Origin: Trichoplax sp. H2
Taxonomy: Eukaryota > Placozoa > Uniplacotomia > Trichoplacea
NCBI GenBank assembly: GCA_003344405.1
Contig: NOWV01000030.1
Coordinates: forward strand, 124,001-188,000
DNA length: 64,000 nucleotides
Direction: 5' to 3'
Shown here: positions 38,901 through 50,895 of the stretch, in pieces
Layout: each line of letters opens with the position of its first letter
Numbering within the stretch: position 1 is the first letter of the stretch
Made by a program: the position numbers and the translations under genes
The notes under the pieces: generated by a model
Database searches by the model: none
The model's input: the letters and a program-made list of their open reading frames with translations, nothing else
What the model was told of the DNA's origin: nothing

Positions 38901-39110
38901 CGAGTGGAAAGGATAAAAGAAACTACAAAGACTAATGGATCGCTATAGAGATAGACTACCGTAGTACTTTTTTTGAACTCTACTGTATCCACATCAGACG
39001 AATACAAGCTGCAATGGACTTACCCCAGTCATCACTTCAGAATTCAGCCAATCTGGCGAGCTATCGCTAAAGGCAGTATCATTACTATTGGTTATTAAAT
39101 TAACGGCCAT
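35998..39110 (-). CDS. PSMB6: 20S proteasome beta1 subunit (caspase-like activity), 7 exons, 229 aa
   Basis: A catalytic beta1 subunit of the 20S proteasome that cleaves after acidic residues. Exons: 39110-39024, 37100-37033, 36932-36801, 36719-36590, 36486-36432, 36287-36198, 36125-35998. The frame closes exactly. Exon 1 encodes a 29-residue propeptide beginning MAVNLITN and ending EVMTG. The mature enzyme then starts [11 protein letters not shown] with the nucleophile Thr (residue 30). In mature numbering Asp17, Arg19 and Lys33 are present, as are SGSAADTQ and the [11 protein letters not shown] strand. Intron 1 (1.9 kb) falls exactly between the -1 glycine and the catalytic threonine. Human PSMB6 is 239 aa and the IFN-gamma paralog PSMB9 is vertebrate, so PSMB6 is the right name. 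The first exon is accepted because its end supplies the expected TG just before TTIM and a consensus GTAAGT donor. Confidence 0.96.
37101..39023 (-). other. PSMB6 intron 1 (1.9 kb)
   Basis: This intron is much longer than the gene's other introns and contains no recognised gene. Two segments (about 38,080-38,240 and 38,690-38,840) share short ordered words such as CAGCGTCAT and ATCGATCGA(C/T)GT. They may be a decayed duplication, but the match is weak. Confidence 0.45.
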
Positions 39111-39188
39111 CTTCGAAGGCTATTTACTCCTTAACTGTAGTCCAAGTTGCAAAAAATAGTCAGCGCTTTGCCTGGGAAGGAAAGGAAA

Positions 39189-39608
39189 GGCCTCGGACTA
39201 GACGGTGTTGGTGATCCAGTTTGCGCATGCGTATGATAACCCAAGAGCCACCATGGAAAAAATGAATTGATTGATTCTTAGCAAGAGACTGGTCTAATGA
39301 TAGTGGATTCATTTGCAATTCTGCGTTCTATACGAAAAACACTATGTTGTAGCTCATGTTTCAGTAGGCATTGCCATCGATCAGCCTAGGATTGTCAGGG
39401 CCTCGGACTGGACGGTGTTGGTGACCCAGTTTGCGCATGCGTGTTACCACCCAAGAGCCACCATGGAAAAAATGAATTGATTGATTCTTAGCAAGAGACT
39501 GGTCTAATGATAGAGGATTCTCTTGCAATTCTACGTTGTATACGAAAAACACTATGGAATAGCTCATGTTTTAGTAGGCATAGCGATAGATCAGCCTAGG
39601 ATTGTCAT
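39189..39608. repeat. Tandem duplication, unit 210 bp, just upstream of PSMB6
   Basis: Copy 1 (39,189-39,398) and copy 2 (39,399-39,608) both start GGCCTCGGACT and end GATCAGCCTAGGATTGTCA. About 15 bases differ. The array begins about 80 bases upstream of the PSMB6 start codon, so it occupies that gene's probable promoter region. Confidence 0.93.
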
Positions 39609-41897
39609 AGCTCGAGACATGGATTCTGCGCTGTAGGAGTCGTTTGGTGACTTGTATGTTTGAAAAGAGTAAGACCAAAGTATGACTGTGCAGTATACAC
39701 ACTAGCCCTTGGTACAGTACAGTACCCTTGATCGGAAACAACTGTGTTGTGTGAACAATACTTGTCACCATGACTTCATACGCCAACCACAACTGGACGA
39801 GGAACTGCGACAGCGGCTGCGCGAATGAAAGGGTTAACACATATGTTTTATTTTACTTTATACGGTACTGTGTACTGTATGATGGTCTCAGTGTCCGGCT
39901 ATCGGTCATACAGTACAGTATATCCATATTGGCAAAAACGACACAACGAAGTGTTGATACAATAAAACAAGGACGACAAGGTTTTCTTCCATTTTTACTG
40001 TCCTAACACTAACAGGGATCTATTGGCCGCTCACAGTCGACAATTTTTGTGAGTGGAAATGGACAAGCGTAATCGTACCCCCGGGTTAATAGTCCTAATT
40101 CTGTTTCTGGTTAACGTATAGCTGTACACTGTTACAGTATTGTGATCAATAATGGATCGTATACTATGAAGAGTTAGGGAAAGATCATGATATGTACAAT
40201 ATTTGGCTAGTTTCTGTTGTGTAGTAGGTGACTATAGGACCTGTACTTTCCCATTTACCCACTTTTCATGCTGATACATACAACACGAGTTGAGATAGTC
40301 CATTTTATGCTACGAGTCTACCACGCACAGTATTGGTGTACTGTATTCGTAACTTGAACACATTTGATGTCAATTTCAATGACATATTCGCATAAAGCAT
40401 CTTCTTTCCAATCAAATGATACCAAATTTGTCTAATATGGACTTGAAATTAAAATGTCCTAGAATTTCAAACAGTGGAGACACGCTGTAGTACAAGATCC
40501 TCGTCATAGGTAGAGTCAGTACCACTGTGCAAGGGCATCCAGTTTTTGAAGTCTATGTGGTCATGCTTGCCTATGGTGATAGCAACACCAAACATATGAC
40601 ATTGTTGTTCAATGGCTCTACAGTACAAGCGCATTGGCAACAAAAATACGTCATAACCTATCCGCAACCGTCAGTTCAAATTAGAACCTGTCCCTCAATG
40701 GCAGGCAAGTTTTACACAATATTCAGTACCGTACTGTACCGATCGTAATAGTAGAACCCTTGTCTGCTTTTTCAATGACTCTGACTGTACCGTCTTGTCC
40801 TGTCCTGCTGTATTGAAAATAAAAGAATTATCCAACTCAATCCCCAAAAAGGAAAGAAACGCTGAAACTTTTCAATTCCCAGGGGCTTTTATTATCCTCC
40901 TACTCAGAATAAGTTAATCCATTCTACGTCAAGACTTTATTGCACGCTGCACAATCTAGGTTGAGATAAGTCATACCGCCCAATTTTGACTTGACTGAAT
41001 CATCATTTTTCTTTCCCTGATAGCGCATAAAATCAATTCATAAAAATGAAAAATACAGTACGGTAAAATCAGCTTTGAAGGCTGCAACATTCCTTTATGT
41101 GACGTTGCACAGCTGTACTGAACCGTCATGGCGTTGGCACAGTAATCAACTGGAACTGTAAATCACTTGTACTACAGTTACTGTACCATACTGTAGTACT
41201 GCATTGGAGAAATTTATTTTGTATACAGCAGTCAATTTTGGATTTGGTTGTTATACTGTACGACAGCAAATTGTATTACGTGTATTACGGGCGTACAGTA
41301 TGTCACACATACGCCATTACTCCGTTGGTTGTTTTGGCTAAAGTACCGCCAGAACCGTACTGTACCGATACGGCAGTATTGGTAGTTTTTGGGGAACGTG
41401 CACGATTGGACTGCAAAGTGATTTTCTTTCCAAATTGGAGCCATTTTCAAATTTGCAATAAAGCGAGTCAAAAAGCGTTCAAGACACATTTGAATATCGA
41501 GTTAGATGGATAATTTATTAAATGACTTTGACGTACATTTTTTTCAGTCATTCTTTAACGTAAATTATGAATGAAATGAATTTTTGTCCGCGAGTTCAAC
41601 ATTAAAATTGCATTTCATTAACATAGAATAGACATTACAACGTAGCACGGTGAACAACAAACAATGGCTAAATAGTTCAGCGCCTTTTACTGGCAATTTT
41701 TTTGACTCTAATTTTGTAACAAGATGCGGCGACTGATTAAAATTGTAGAAATATTCGTAATCATAACATTTAAATAGAGTTCAAGTTAAATTCGGCACCA
41801 TTTTCATGTAGTGCCACTATATTGAAATCTACATTTTGAAGTCAGTCATCTACACTACATTATACAGGTAAATTTGCTTTAGGGGTTATCAATTTCT
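39609..41897. other. Intergenic DNA rich in GTACAGTA/TACTGTAC words
   Basis: Several short frames occur on both strands. The two longest (41,238-41,513 plus and 41,489-41,232 minus) overlap each other almost completely and show no domain, so I regard them as chance. GTAC-based pentamer words are frequent. The part next to 41,897 is the H3.3 3' flank. It lacks the histone stem-loop and has TTTATT near 41,514, which is AATAAA on the gene strand. Confidence 0.5.
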
Positions 41898-42919
<1,022 letters not shown>

Positions 42920-43420
42920 ATGTACATTGTACAGTACGGTAGAGTACTTATATTATCCTTTTACTTTCTATATACTGTAGTGTACTGGTGTACTGTACAG
43001 CCGTATACGATGTGCTTTATTGTCCAGTCCAGTTACGGTACGGTACAGTATGGTACCGCAGTGTTATTACACTTTCAACTTGGCTTCCACAGTACAGTAC
43101 AGTACATTGTACAATACAAAACAATACGGTACAAAGGCATCTAGCACTGTACTGTACTGTACTGTTATGAACTTCTAGAAATTACTAGTACAGTACATAC
43201 TGTATAATGTACTGTACTGTACAGTACATGAAGCATTTAAAAAGAAAGGAAAATCGTACAGTACTGTACTGTACATGTACAGTACTGTACACATGTACTG
43301 TACTGTATTCTCTCCACAGCACTCTACGCTACAGTACAGTACTGTAGAACTCTCCGTCCAACAAGGGCTTTACTGTACCATACCGTACCGTACCGTACCG
43401 AGATCATTTCACAGAGAGTG
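42920..43420. repeat. GTACT/GTACA pentamer microsatellite cluster
   Basis: Dense runs of TACTG/CAGTA pentamers on both orientations, for example GTACTGTACTGTACTG and GTACAGTACTGTAC, plus GTACCGTACCGTACCG near 43,385. Because GTACAGTAC and GTACTGTAC are reverse complements, neighbouring blocks form many short inverted repeats around ACATGTACAGT-type centres (for instance 43,256-43,312). The frames of 116 and 60 codons here are the repeat read through. Confidence 0.9.
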
Positions 43421-43895
43421 ACTCACTAGTACAACAGTGTCAGCAGTGCCTTGCAAAACAGTTCGCTAGTTGAACGATGTACGTCAAAATACCACTCTAC
43501 GTACAGTATACTGACTATACAGTATAGGCCATATATGAACATAACTTGTCCCTTTCACATGACTCACGATAGGAGTACTCCACCCCAAAAATGTGTCTGA
43601 TTTGTCCTTTTTGGGGGGAAAAAAGGAGCGCAAATGAATCTTATTATACTGTACGCTTATAGTATGCAATGATCGTAGATGGAGTAGATACTATTTCATG
43701 TTCTAAGCACCTTTTGCACCAGCTAACACCAGCAAAATAGCTGGATGCTAGACGTAAGAATCTGAAGCTACCCTACTTACTGTACAGTGTACAGTACACA
43801 AACTAGACATTTCATTTTAAACTCTAGCCAGTGTTTTTTTCAACTTCATGATTACACGCTCAAGCTAAAGCTTGCACGCATCATCAATCGTCGTT
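43421..43895. other. Intergenic DNA without recognised gene
   Basis: Scattered GTACAGT words, a homopurine run near 43,613, and a 61-codon minus-strand frame without known features. Nothing else is seen. Confidence 0.45.
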
Positions 43896-44406
43896 AAAAC
43901 TTTTCATAATGATGCATATTCAAGACAGTATTAGGCATATTTCAACTGTATTCATACTGTACTGCTAATGCAAATGCTTAGTGTGAATAAAATCCCAAAT
44001 TCTTACAATAACTAATTTATTTTTTAAACTTTTCATAGTGATGCATATTCAAGACAGTATTAGGCATATTTCAACTGTATTCATACTGTACTGCTAATGC
44101 AAATGCTTAGTGTGAATAAAATCCCAAATTCTTACAATAACTAATTTATTTTTTAAACTTTTCATAGTGATGCATATTCAAGACAGTATTAGGCATATTT
44201 CAACTGTATTCATACTGTACTGCTAATACAAATGCTTAGTGTGAATAAAATCCCAAATTCTTACAATAACTAATTTATTTTTTAAACTTTTCATAATGAT
44301 GCATATTCAAGACAGTATTAGGCATATTCAACTGTATTCATACTGTACTGCTAGTACAAATGCTTAGTGTGAATAAAATCCCAAATTCTTACAATAACTA
44401 ATTTCA
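43896..44406. repeat. Near-identical tandem repeat, 129 bp x 4
   Basis: The landmark AAACTTTTCATA(A/G)TGATGC recurs at exactly 129-bp spacing (near 43,897, 44,026, 44,155 and 44,284). Each unit continues through ATTCAAGACAGTATTAGGC, TGTATTCATACTGTACTGC and AATCCCAAATTCTTACAATAA. Only a few substitutions and one single-base deletion separate copies, so the array is young. The last copy lacks the final ATTTATTTTTTAA. Confidence 0.97.
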
Positions 44407-45084
44407 GGAAAAAATGCTGCAAGCAGGCAACAGTTCATTGTTTATATCATAGCTAGCAATGAATACTTTATTCAGCTAATATGGAAACATAATCGTAAGG
44501 CGCTCTTCAAAAGCTATTATTAAAAAAGATTAAAACATTTCATAATATTTTCATTAAATTAAAGTTTTCTATGCACGAACCAATTTGAATTGTTAGCAGG
44601 GGTAAGCATTACTAATATCCATAGATATACTCTATAAGTATTGTCATATAAATCTCAGTGCGTTTTCCAATTTATACTCGATATTATATCAAAGTTATGA
44701 GCAAAGCTTTCACTATATTTAACTTGCTGGTGAAAAATAATTGCCAATCACTATCATGCCTACTAATAGTATAAGCAACTCAACGTACAGCAGCAAAATG
44801 GATCGTTTGAGAATAACAAGATTTAGCTTCGAAATGCACAATATTGAAGCCCAAGCGAATAAATTAAGTTTAAATAGTTTAAAAATGCTGGAATATGATC
44901 AGTCTTAAAAAAAAACTATTATCCTAAAAGGAAATGCTGATTACTAATAATATTCGAGCTATAACATTAATTTGAGTCATCTTCCCAATTTATATAAAAT
45001 AAGTCAGCACCCGTGTACAGTTCGAATGTACGCGTACGCGTATGTAACATTTATGGAAGGTGATATTAAAAAAAAGGTAATAAA
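44407..45084. other. 3' flank of the Kv-beta gene
   Basis: AT-rich DNA with no recognised gene. A 61-codon plus-strand frame near 44,972-45,157 overlaps the last Kv-beta exon on the other strand and is a shadow. Confidence 0.5.
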
Positions 45085-48000
45085 CTACTTTCGAAAGGCT
45101 TTGCTGACAATGGGTTTGTTTCCCAATATTTCATCGATAGAATGCATCATGGAATGATCCAATTTTGGTAATATCTAAGTAACGTAAATAATGATAAAGA
45201 ACAACATTCACCATTTTTTTGCTAATTTAAAATGCTAACTGATATGTCAATACAGGCTTACCGCTATTGCCGTGATGTTCTCTTTCAACTGATGAGAATT
45301 TTTAGCCCCTAAAAGCACGCAGTTCGCACGATCATTCTTTAAACACCAAGCAATAGCCAATTGGCATAGTGTACAATCTATTCGATCGGCGATAATTTGT
45401 AGTTCCTTTAATTTAGCTTGCATCCGTCTACCTTCTTCACTTTGAATTTTTTCTCTCCACCAATCGAAATTCTAACATATACAAGATATTAAAGTAAAAT
45501 CAAAGAGGGCTTTGTTGGGAAATAGTCGTGTATAGATTTTGCATGAACTTATTATTGATACTAATTTCATGAACGATACCGACACTCAATGACGCTCGAG
45601 AATCTTCCGGTATTGTGTCATCCATGTACTTTCCACTAAGTACACCACCAGCTAATGGTGACCATGTAACCGCACCTACACCTGAATGATGGGTTCTAAG
45701 ATTAAATAATTATTTACAGATGTCATATTATGATGAATTAACAGAGCTTACCACATTTATCGTATAAATTTTTTTTAACTGCCTCCATCTGCTCACGACA
45801 CATGAAGTGATACCTGCGGGTAAAATATGATGATAATTGTGTATATAAGGCACGAGTCAATTAAGAGAAAGTGATACTTTTATACATTACTAACTCTGCT
45901 TGAATCGCAGTAGGGGGAATCAAATTATATTGTCTCGCCACGGCATATGCTTCCTAAAAAAGAAATTGTAATATCTTCTATGAATGAAATGGATATTAAT
46001 AAAGTAGCAATGTTCTGTAATAAAAGGACTAACCATAACGTCAGCTTCAGTCCATTGCGATACCCCCCAATAAAATGCCAAACCTATGAAAAACATTATT
46101 TAGAGTAAAAACATAAGATTGTGGATAAAAATTCTTGATAGGAAAATTTTTCTTCCATGAATGTACCTTGATTTATCACAAAAGTGAACGCCCGAACAAT
46201 TTCTAAGGTGATAAATACGCGCATGTAAATTATTCAATACATCAAGATTAGAAACAAATCAGTTGATCTGTAGGCTACAATAAGAAGGTCTAATATATGC
46301 CTTTATAATATCTTTACCTTCCATTGGTGTCGTAGAATCGGGCCTATTTGCAAAAACAATATCCACGTATTCTAATTGTAAGCGATGTAGCGAGGCTTTT
46401 AGACCTAAAAGACGAAAAGAAACACAGTAGATTAGTATGAAAATACTGAACAAAGGCAAACACTATCTGTAGCTGCTGGAGAAAAACTTTTTATTTTGTA
46501 AAATCGATGGAGGATTAATAGCTACGCACGGGGATTGCCGTTGCACTTAATCACTTTGATAATGGATAAGATTATAATAAATACCTTCTATAATATGCTT
46601 TCTAGACAGGCCTTGCTCATTTTCCCCTCTAACGACAGACAGTAACAGAAATTACATTGTACACGCTTTATTAACTTTAACTTTTAATAAATCCAAATTG
46701 CAACCTTCCTCCCCAAAAGATCTTTGTACTTATGACCAAGGTCGAGCGCCTGTATATAGTAAGAAGTAACAACCAATCAATCATTAATTCTATTTGATAT
46801 TTTCTATTTATATTATAATTTACATAATGTACTACTGTCGGTATATGGCAAATGTGGTTTTTCTCTCATGCTTTGAAATTTAAGTGGTAAAGAATGTAGC
46901 TATTCTTACTTGATACTACAATATCGTTATGACCAATTTGTATTAAAAAATCCATGAAATTTTTATTCAGCTGTTTCTAACTATCAACTTTGGCAACTAT
47001 GAATGAACTATAGATTACAGATAGCAATCTCAATCCTTTACCTCCATTGCTTCTTCCGTAATACCTGACCTAACACAATTTCAGCTCTGCCAACAAGAAA
47101 AGAAGTATGATTGTTAGCTTTACATGCTTATTCATGACTACTAATCATAAAGTGTATGATGTAATTATAATACAACATCTACGTTGTTACAAGATAAAAA
47201 TGACTGTGTAGTGTATATTTAGTGTATCCCTTAGTGCATAGTATTACGTGTCAAGATAAATGAAAATAGTACAACTACGTGCAGAGCAGTAAACAACTAA
47301 AATTTTACTTTGTCATACGGCTAAATTTTAAGCTATCTAGAATAGAATATATAGCACATCTTACTTTCCACCAGCGTATACTTCAGCTGTGTCGAAGAAA
47401 TTGATACCATTTTCATATGCGACCGTAATTAATTCTTCAGCATGCTTATCAGTGAGATCAATAGTAATACTTAATATAGCCATATTAAATGAATAAGTTG
47501 ACATCGCTGATAATGATACTATTGATTAGATCAAATTATCTTGGATAAATAGCGGAATATTAAAAAATTTATGATTTTATGAAATTATTTAGTTATACAA
47601 TATTATACTTTGTCGGAAACTTGAGATCCGAATGTTACCCACGTTCCTGCAATTATAAAAATCATGATAAAGTATGAGTATACTGCTTTGATTAGATGAT
47701 TAAATTAGTGCTGCAAGCTATAGGGAAGACTGAGAGAGCAGAGATTCTATTTTGCTCCGCATTGATTTTAGATCGAAGAATTTTTCAACTTGTACGTTTG
47801 GTTGCAACGCAGAGCCACAGTGACGCAAGCTTGCATGCAATAAGATAAAATGAGGATTGCAATTCATAATAAATATATATTATAATTTAAGAGAGAGAGT
47901 TTCAGTATCATGGCACACTCAATATATGGAAATTCAGTAATTCATGAGTTTACTAAGGTCCATTCTTTACAGGTTTACTGCTCTTTTGTTGATTACAAAC

Positions 48001-49071
48001 AAGTGAAGTTTATACTACAAATTGAAGTATTTTAAGGACAAAATGATGGATACTGTACGAAGTAGCTCGAACAAATTGATGGCTGCAGCATGTAGCCTTA
48101 AGGATAAATGTTGTATTGCATATAACAACACAGCAACGGCATTCCATTTATGATACGTTTTCATCATGCAGTACAATTGATCATATTAATTAATGCGTAG
48201 TACGTATTATTACCGAATCCCAGAGCAGAGACTCGGAGACCTGATTTTCCCAAATTTCTAAAATATTAAAGTTAGAACAGGATTAGTAGATAATAGGGTG
48301 TAAAATGAATGTAATTGTTATAATGAACTGAGTTACATCAAGTAATGCGTATATGCAAATATGGCTGAGACTATAACGACCCTATAAGCAAGTATTGGGC
48401 GATGAGGCGAATTCACTTTAATTGATAGTCCAGAATTGAATGATCGTTTTTAATTCATATACGTATTCTACCAAGATCTCCAGCTGCAGTTGCAGTACGA
48501 TTACGTGGCTACTGTATTGCAAGAATTTTACTGATTCAATACAACAACTATGCGATGGTCGCTTCAGCAAAGCATTTGTATGACTATACTGTAGACTACT
48601 AAACTCCTATTCCTTCATTCAATAGTCCATCGTGTAGTGGCACTGTGCAGTAAGATTAGCCTGGTTGGATAACGTTCTTGCAGAAGCATAGTGAAAGGTT
48701 GAAAGCAGGCTAGATGTGAAGTAATCAGCTTTTTTAATTCTGAATTGCTGTATAGCCTATACAATATGATTATTTGTTCTTTCTTTCGAGTCGATTCAAA
48801 TATTCGACGCTGAAACGAAATATACGTTATCATACAAGTGGAGCTGTAGGCACGAGTAGAATGTTCAATCACATGCAAAACATTATGGCAATCGCTCTTT
48901 ACAGCACATTACTCTCTTTTAAAGTCGTTTTATAGCGATGGAAAGGTGTTGCCGTTCTCCACAAATCACCCATTCATAGATATTATTATTATTATTATTG
49001 TTGTTGCACTGCATGAGTATGCAAGAATGACAGGTTTTACAGTTGTGTTAGCGAACTTGCCTGTATAACAT
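45085..49071 (-). CDS. Voltage-gated potassium channel beta subunit / aldo-keto reductase (AKR6), 15 exons, 332 aa
   Basis: A cytosolic NADPH-binding aldo-keto reductase barrel that docks under Kv1-type channels. Exons: 49071-49061, 48257-48214, 47646-47609, 47444-47365, 47086-47042, 46749-46705, 46628-46585, 46404-46318, 46202-46167, 46083-46034, 45953-45895, 45813-45752, 45681-45584, 45471-45262, 45174-45085. The frame closes exactly. The family start [12 protein letters not shown] is followed by GTWVTFG. The catalytic tetrad is Asp49 (FFDTAEVY), Tyr54, Lys82 (STKIFWGG) and Asn122 (VFANRPD), all offset by 36 from rat KCNAB2 (D85, Y90, K118, N158). WSPLAGG and a VLLGAKN segment near the cofactor site follow, and the protein ends ILGNKP..KAFRK. 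There is no N-type inactivation ball. Exon 1 is only 11 coding bases (MLYR) and would use a GC-AG intron (AG|GCAAGT); it is the least certain part. The exon 13 donor (GTCGGT) is also weak. Orthologous to KCNAB genes as a group, so no numbered symbol is given. Confidence 0.94.
48258..49060 (-). other. Kv-beta intron 1
   Basis: About 0.8 kb between the proposed 11-nt first coding exon and the [10 protein letters not shown] exon. It has an ATT/GTT trinucleotide run near 48,983 and an 87-codon frame (48,878-48,615, minus) without a known domain. Confidence 0.45.
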
Positions 49072-49435
49072 ATTTACCGTTGGACGCAACCTGATGAATG
49101 GGAAGAAGAGACTGAAATAAGATTGAACAATTTGATGGTCATTCAGTTGGAGAGGGAATAACTGGATAACATTTTAAAATGCAATAGGTGAAATGAGAAA
49201 GCGAGACCGACCTTGTTTTGCAGGATTGCCAAGTACTGCGATTGGGTGATGTTTTATTGAATAAGGTCCCCCACCGGTGGAGCGTTTTGACACAAAGCCT
49301 GCTGCACACTGCACAGTACTGTCTAGTGGTACACTCAGGACAGTATCCGCGGTTATCATGGTGACCACGACGGATCCACGACTTGTCACCGAGGTCAGGC
49401 ACACTTTCACCGGCATGCAGAGTACAGTACAACGT
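49072..49435. other. 5' flank of the Kv-beta gene
   Basis: Overlapping frames of 97 and 100 codons on the minus strand and 70 on the plus strand have no recognised domain. Base composition is less AT-rich than the coding exons nearby, typical of this repeat-rich interval. No promoter element was identified. Confidence 0.4.
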
Positions 49436-49735
49436 CCACGCCCGTATTCATCGGACGGACGGATATGGTACAGCACTGTGCGTCAATGACGAGCCTTGTT
49501 TTACGGTGTACAGTACACCTGATTGATGAAATTATTCCATGCTGCTACTGAGTGTGCACATCGTTGCAAGGGTCTTACCACGCCCATATCCGACGGACGG
49601 GCGGACGGTACAGCACTGCGCGTCAATGACGAGCCTTGTTTTACAGTGTACTGTACTGTGCAGTGTGCACCTGATTGATGAAATTATTCAATGCTGCTAC
49701 TGAGTGTGCACATCGCTGTAAGGGTCTTACCACCG
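49436..49735. repeat. Tandem duplication, unit 142 bp
   Basis: Copies start at CCACGCCC(G/A)TAT (49,436 and 49,578) and run through CGTCAATGACGAGCCTTGTT, CACCTGATTGATGAAATTAT and GTGTGCACATCG to GGGTCTTACCAC. There are few substitutions; the second copy carries an extra TACTGTGCAGTG insertion. Confidence 0.93.
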
Positions 49736-50214
49736 CACACTAGGGCACAAATGCTTTCAGTGAAGAGTAAAAATAGTGTGGAAAATACTGTAGGGTACTG
49801 TAAAGTAAGTAGTCACCACCGTGCTTTTGTTGACTGTTTGACTCAATCGAGTTGGATGTGCATGACAGGTTTACTGGGCCCACAGCAAAGCCATGTTGGA
49901 GTTGAGTCATGGTTCAGTCCGTTACAGCTCGTGAAAGCGGACTGCTGAAGTGCAATTGTTACAGTACAGTACAGTACCGTACAGTCCTACAGTATAAAAG
50001 AGAAGATCGCTAAAAAAAGTCTTGACAGACTGTACACTGTACACTGTACAGTACAGTACAGTACAGTTCAGACCAGGGTCCGGACCAAAGCATGAAGACC
50101 TCGAACTACAGTACAGACGGTCAATTACTGTACAGTACAGTACTGTACTGTACTGTAAAAGAAAGGAGATCGAGAAACGTACAGTACCGTACTGTCGGTT
50201 TTCCTCTAGTACAG
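49736..50214. repeat. GTACAGTAC-rich intergenic DNA
   Basis: Blocks of tandem TACAG/TACTG pentamers occur near 49,960-49,985, 50,028-50,068 and 50,130-50,160, including GTACAGTACAGTACAGTAC and GTACTGTACTGTACTG. The short frames reported here read through these repeats. Confidence 0.75.
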
Positions 50215-50720
50215 TACTCAGGTCGAATCAGTCAGTATTAATCGAGTTCTCAGATCCAATCTAGTCCTCGACTGTTACTGTTGGTGTGCGTCCAAATCAG
50301 AGCACAGACCAACACCGACTGGAGTGGACTACTCAGGTCGAGTCTAGTCCTCGACTGTTACTGTTGGAGTGGTGGTGCGTGTAAATCAGAGCACAGACGG
50401 ACAGACCAAGACTGACTGGAGTGGACCTACTCAGGTCTAGTCCTCGACTGTTACTGGTTGGTGCGTCCAAATCAGAGCACAGACGGACAGACCCATACTG
50501 ACTGGAGTGGACCTACTCCGGTCTAGTCCTCGAGTGTTACTGTTGGTGCGTCCAAACCAGAGCACAGACGGATAGATCAACACTGACTGTCAAGCCAAAG
50601 CACAGACGGACAGACCAAGACTGACTGGAGTGGACTACTCAGGTCCAATCTAGTCCTCGATTGTTCCTGTTGGTGCGTCCAAACCAGAGCACAGACCAAC
50701 ACTGACTGGACGGGACACAG
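50215..50720. repeat. Minisatellite, unit about 90-100 bp, 6 copies
   Basis: Each unit has CTAGTCCTCGACTGTTACTG, TTGGTGCGTCCAAA, CAGAGCACAGAC(GGACAGACC), AACACTGACTGGAGTGGAC and TACTCAGGT. Units vary by small indels and substitutions. The array ends less than 200 bp before the GIGYF start codon. Confidence 0.93.
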
Positions 50721-50895
50721 ATTCCACTACAGTACAGCAGTCGAGTACAGTACAGTGCGCTCAAGGCTGTATACAGTACAATATACTGTAGTCGAATTGA
50801 CTGTTTCAACGAGGAGTGTTGCTTACTTTGCCGTTTATGATTGCTGTTGCTTATTTCTACTGTACAAAAACTAGCAGATGAGACAAAAGTGAATA

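Noticed and set aside
27206-39110. USP48 and PSMB6 adjacency as a functional ubiquitin-proteasome cluster
   Set aside because: Two convergent genes of a broad pathway are not evidence of a cluster; no third related gene is nearby.
41232-41513. Facing 85- and 91-codon frames on opposite strands
   Set aside because: They overlap almost completely, lack domains and lie in GTAC-rich intergenic DNA.
49139-49489. Overlapping 97-, 100- and 70-codon frames upstream of Kv-beta
   Set aside because: They shadow each other on both strands in relatively GC-rich DNA, with no domain and no splice links.
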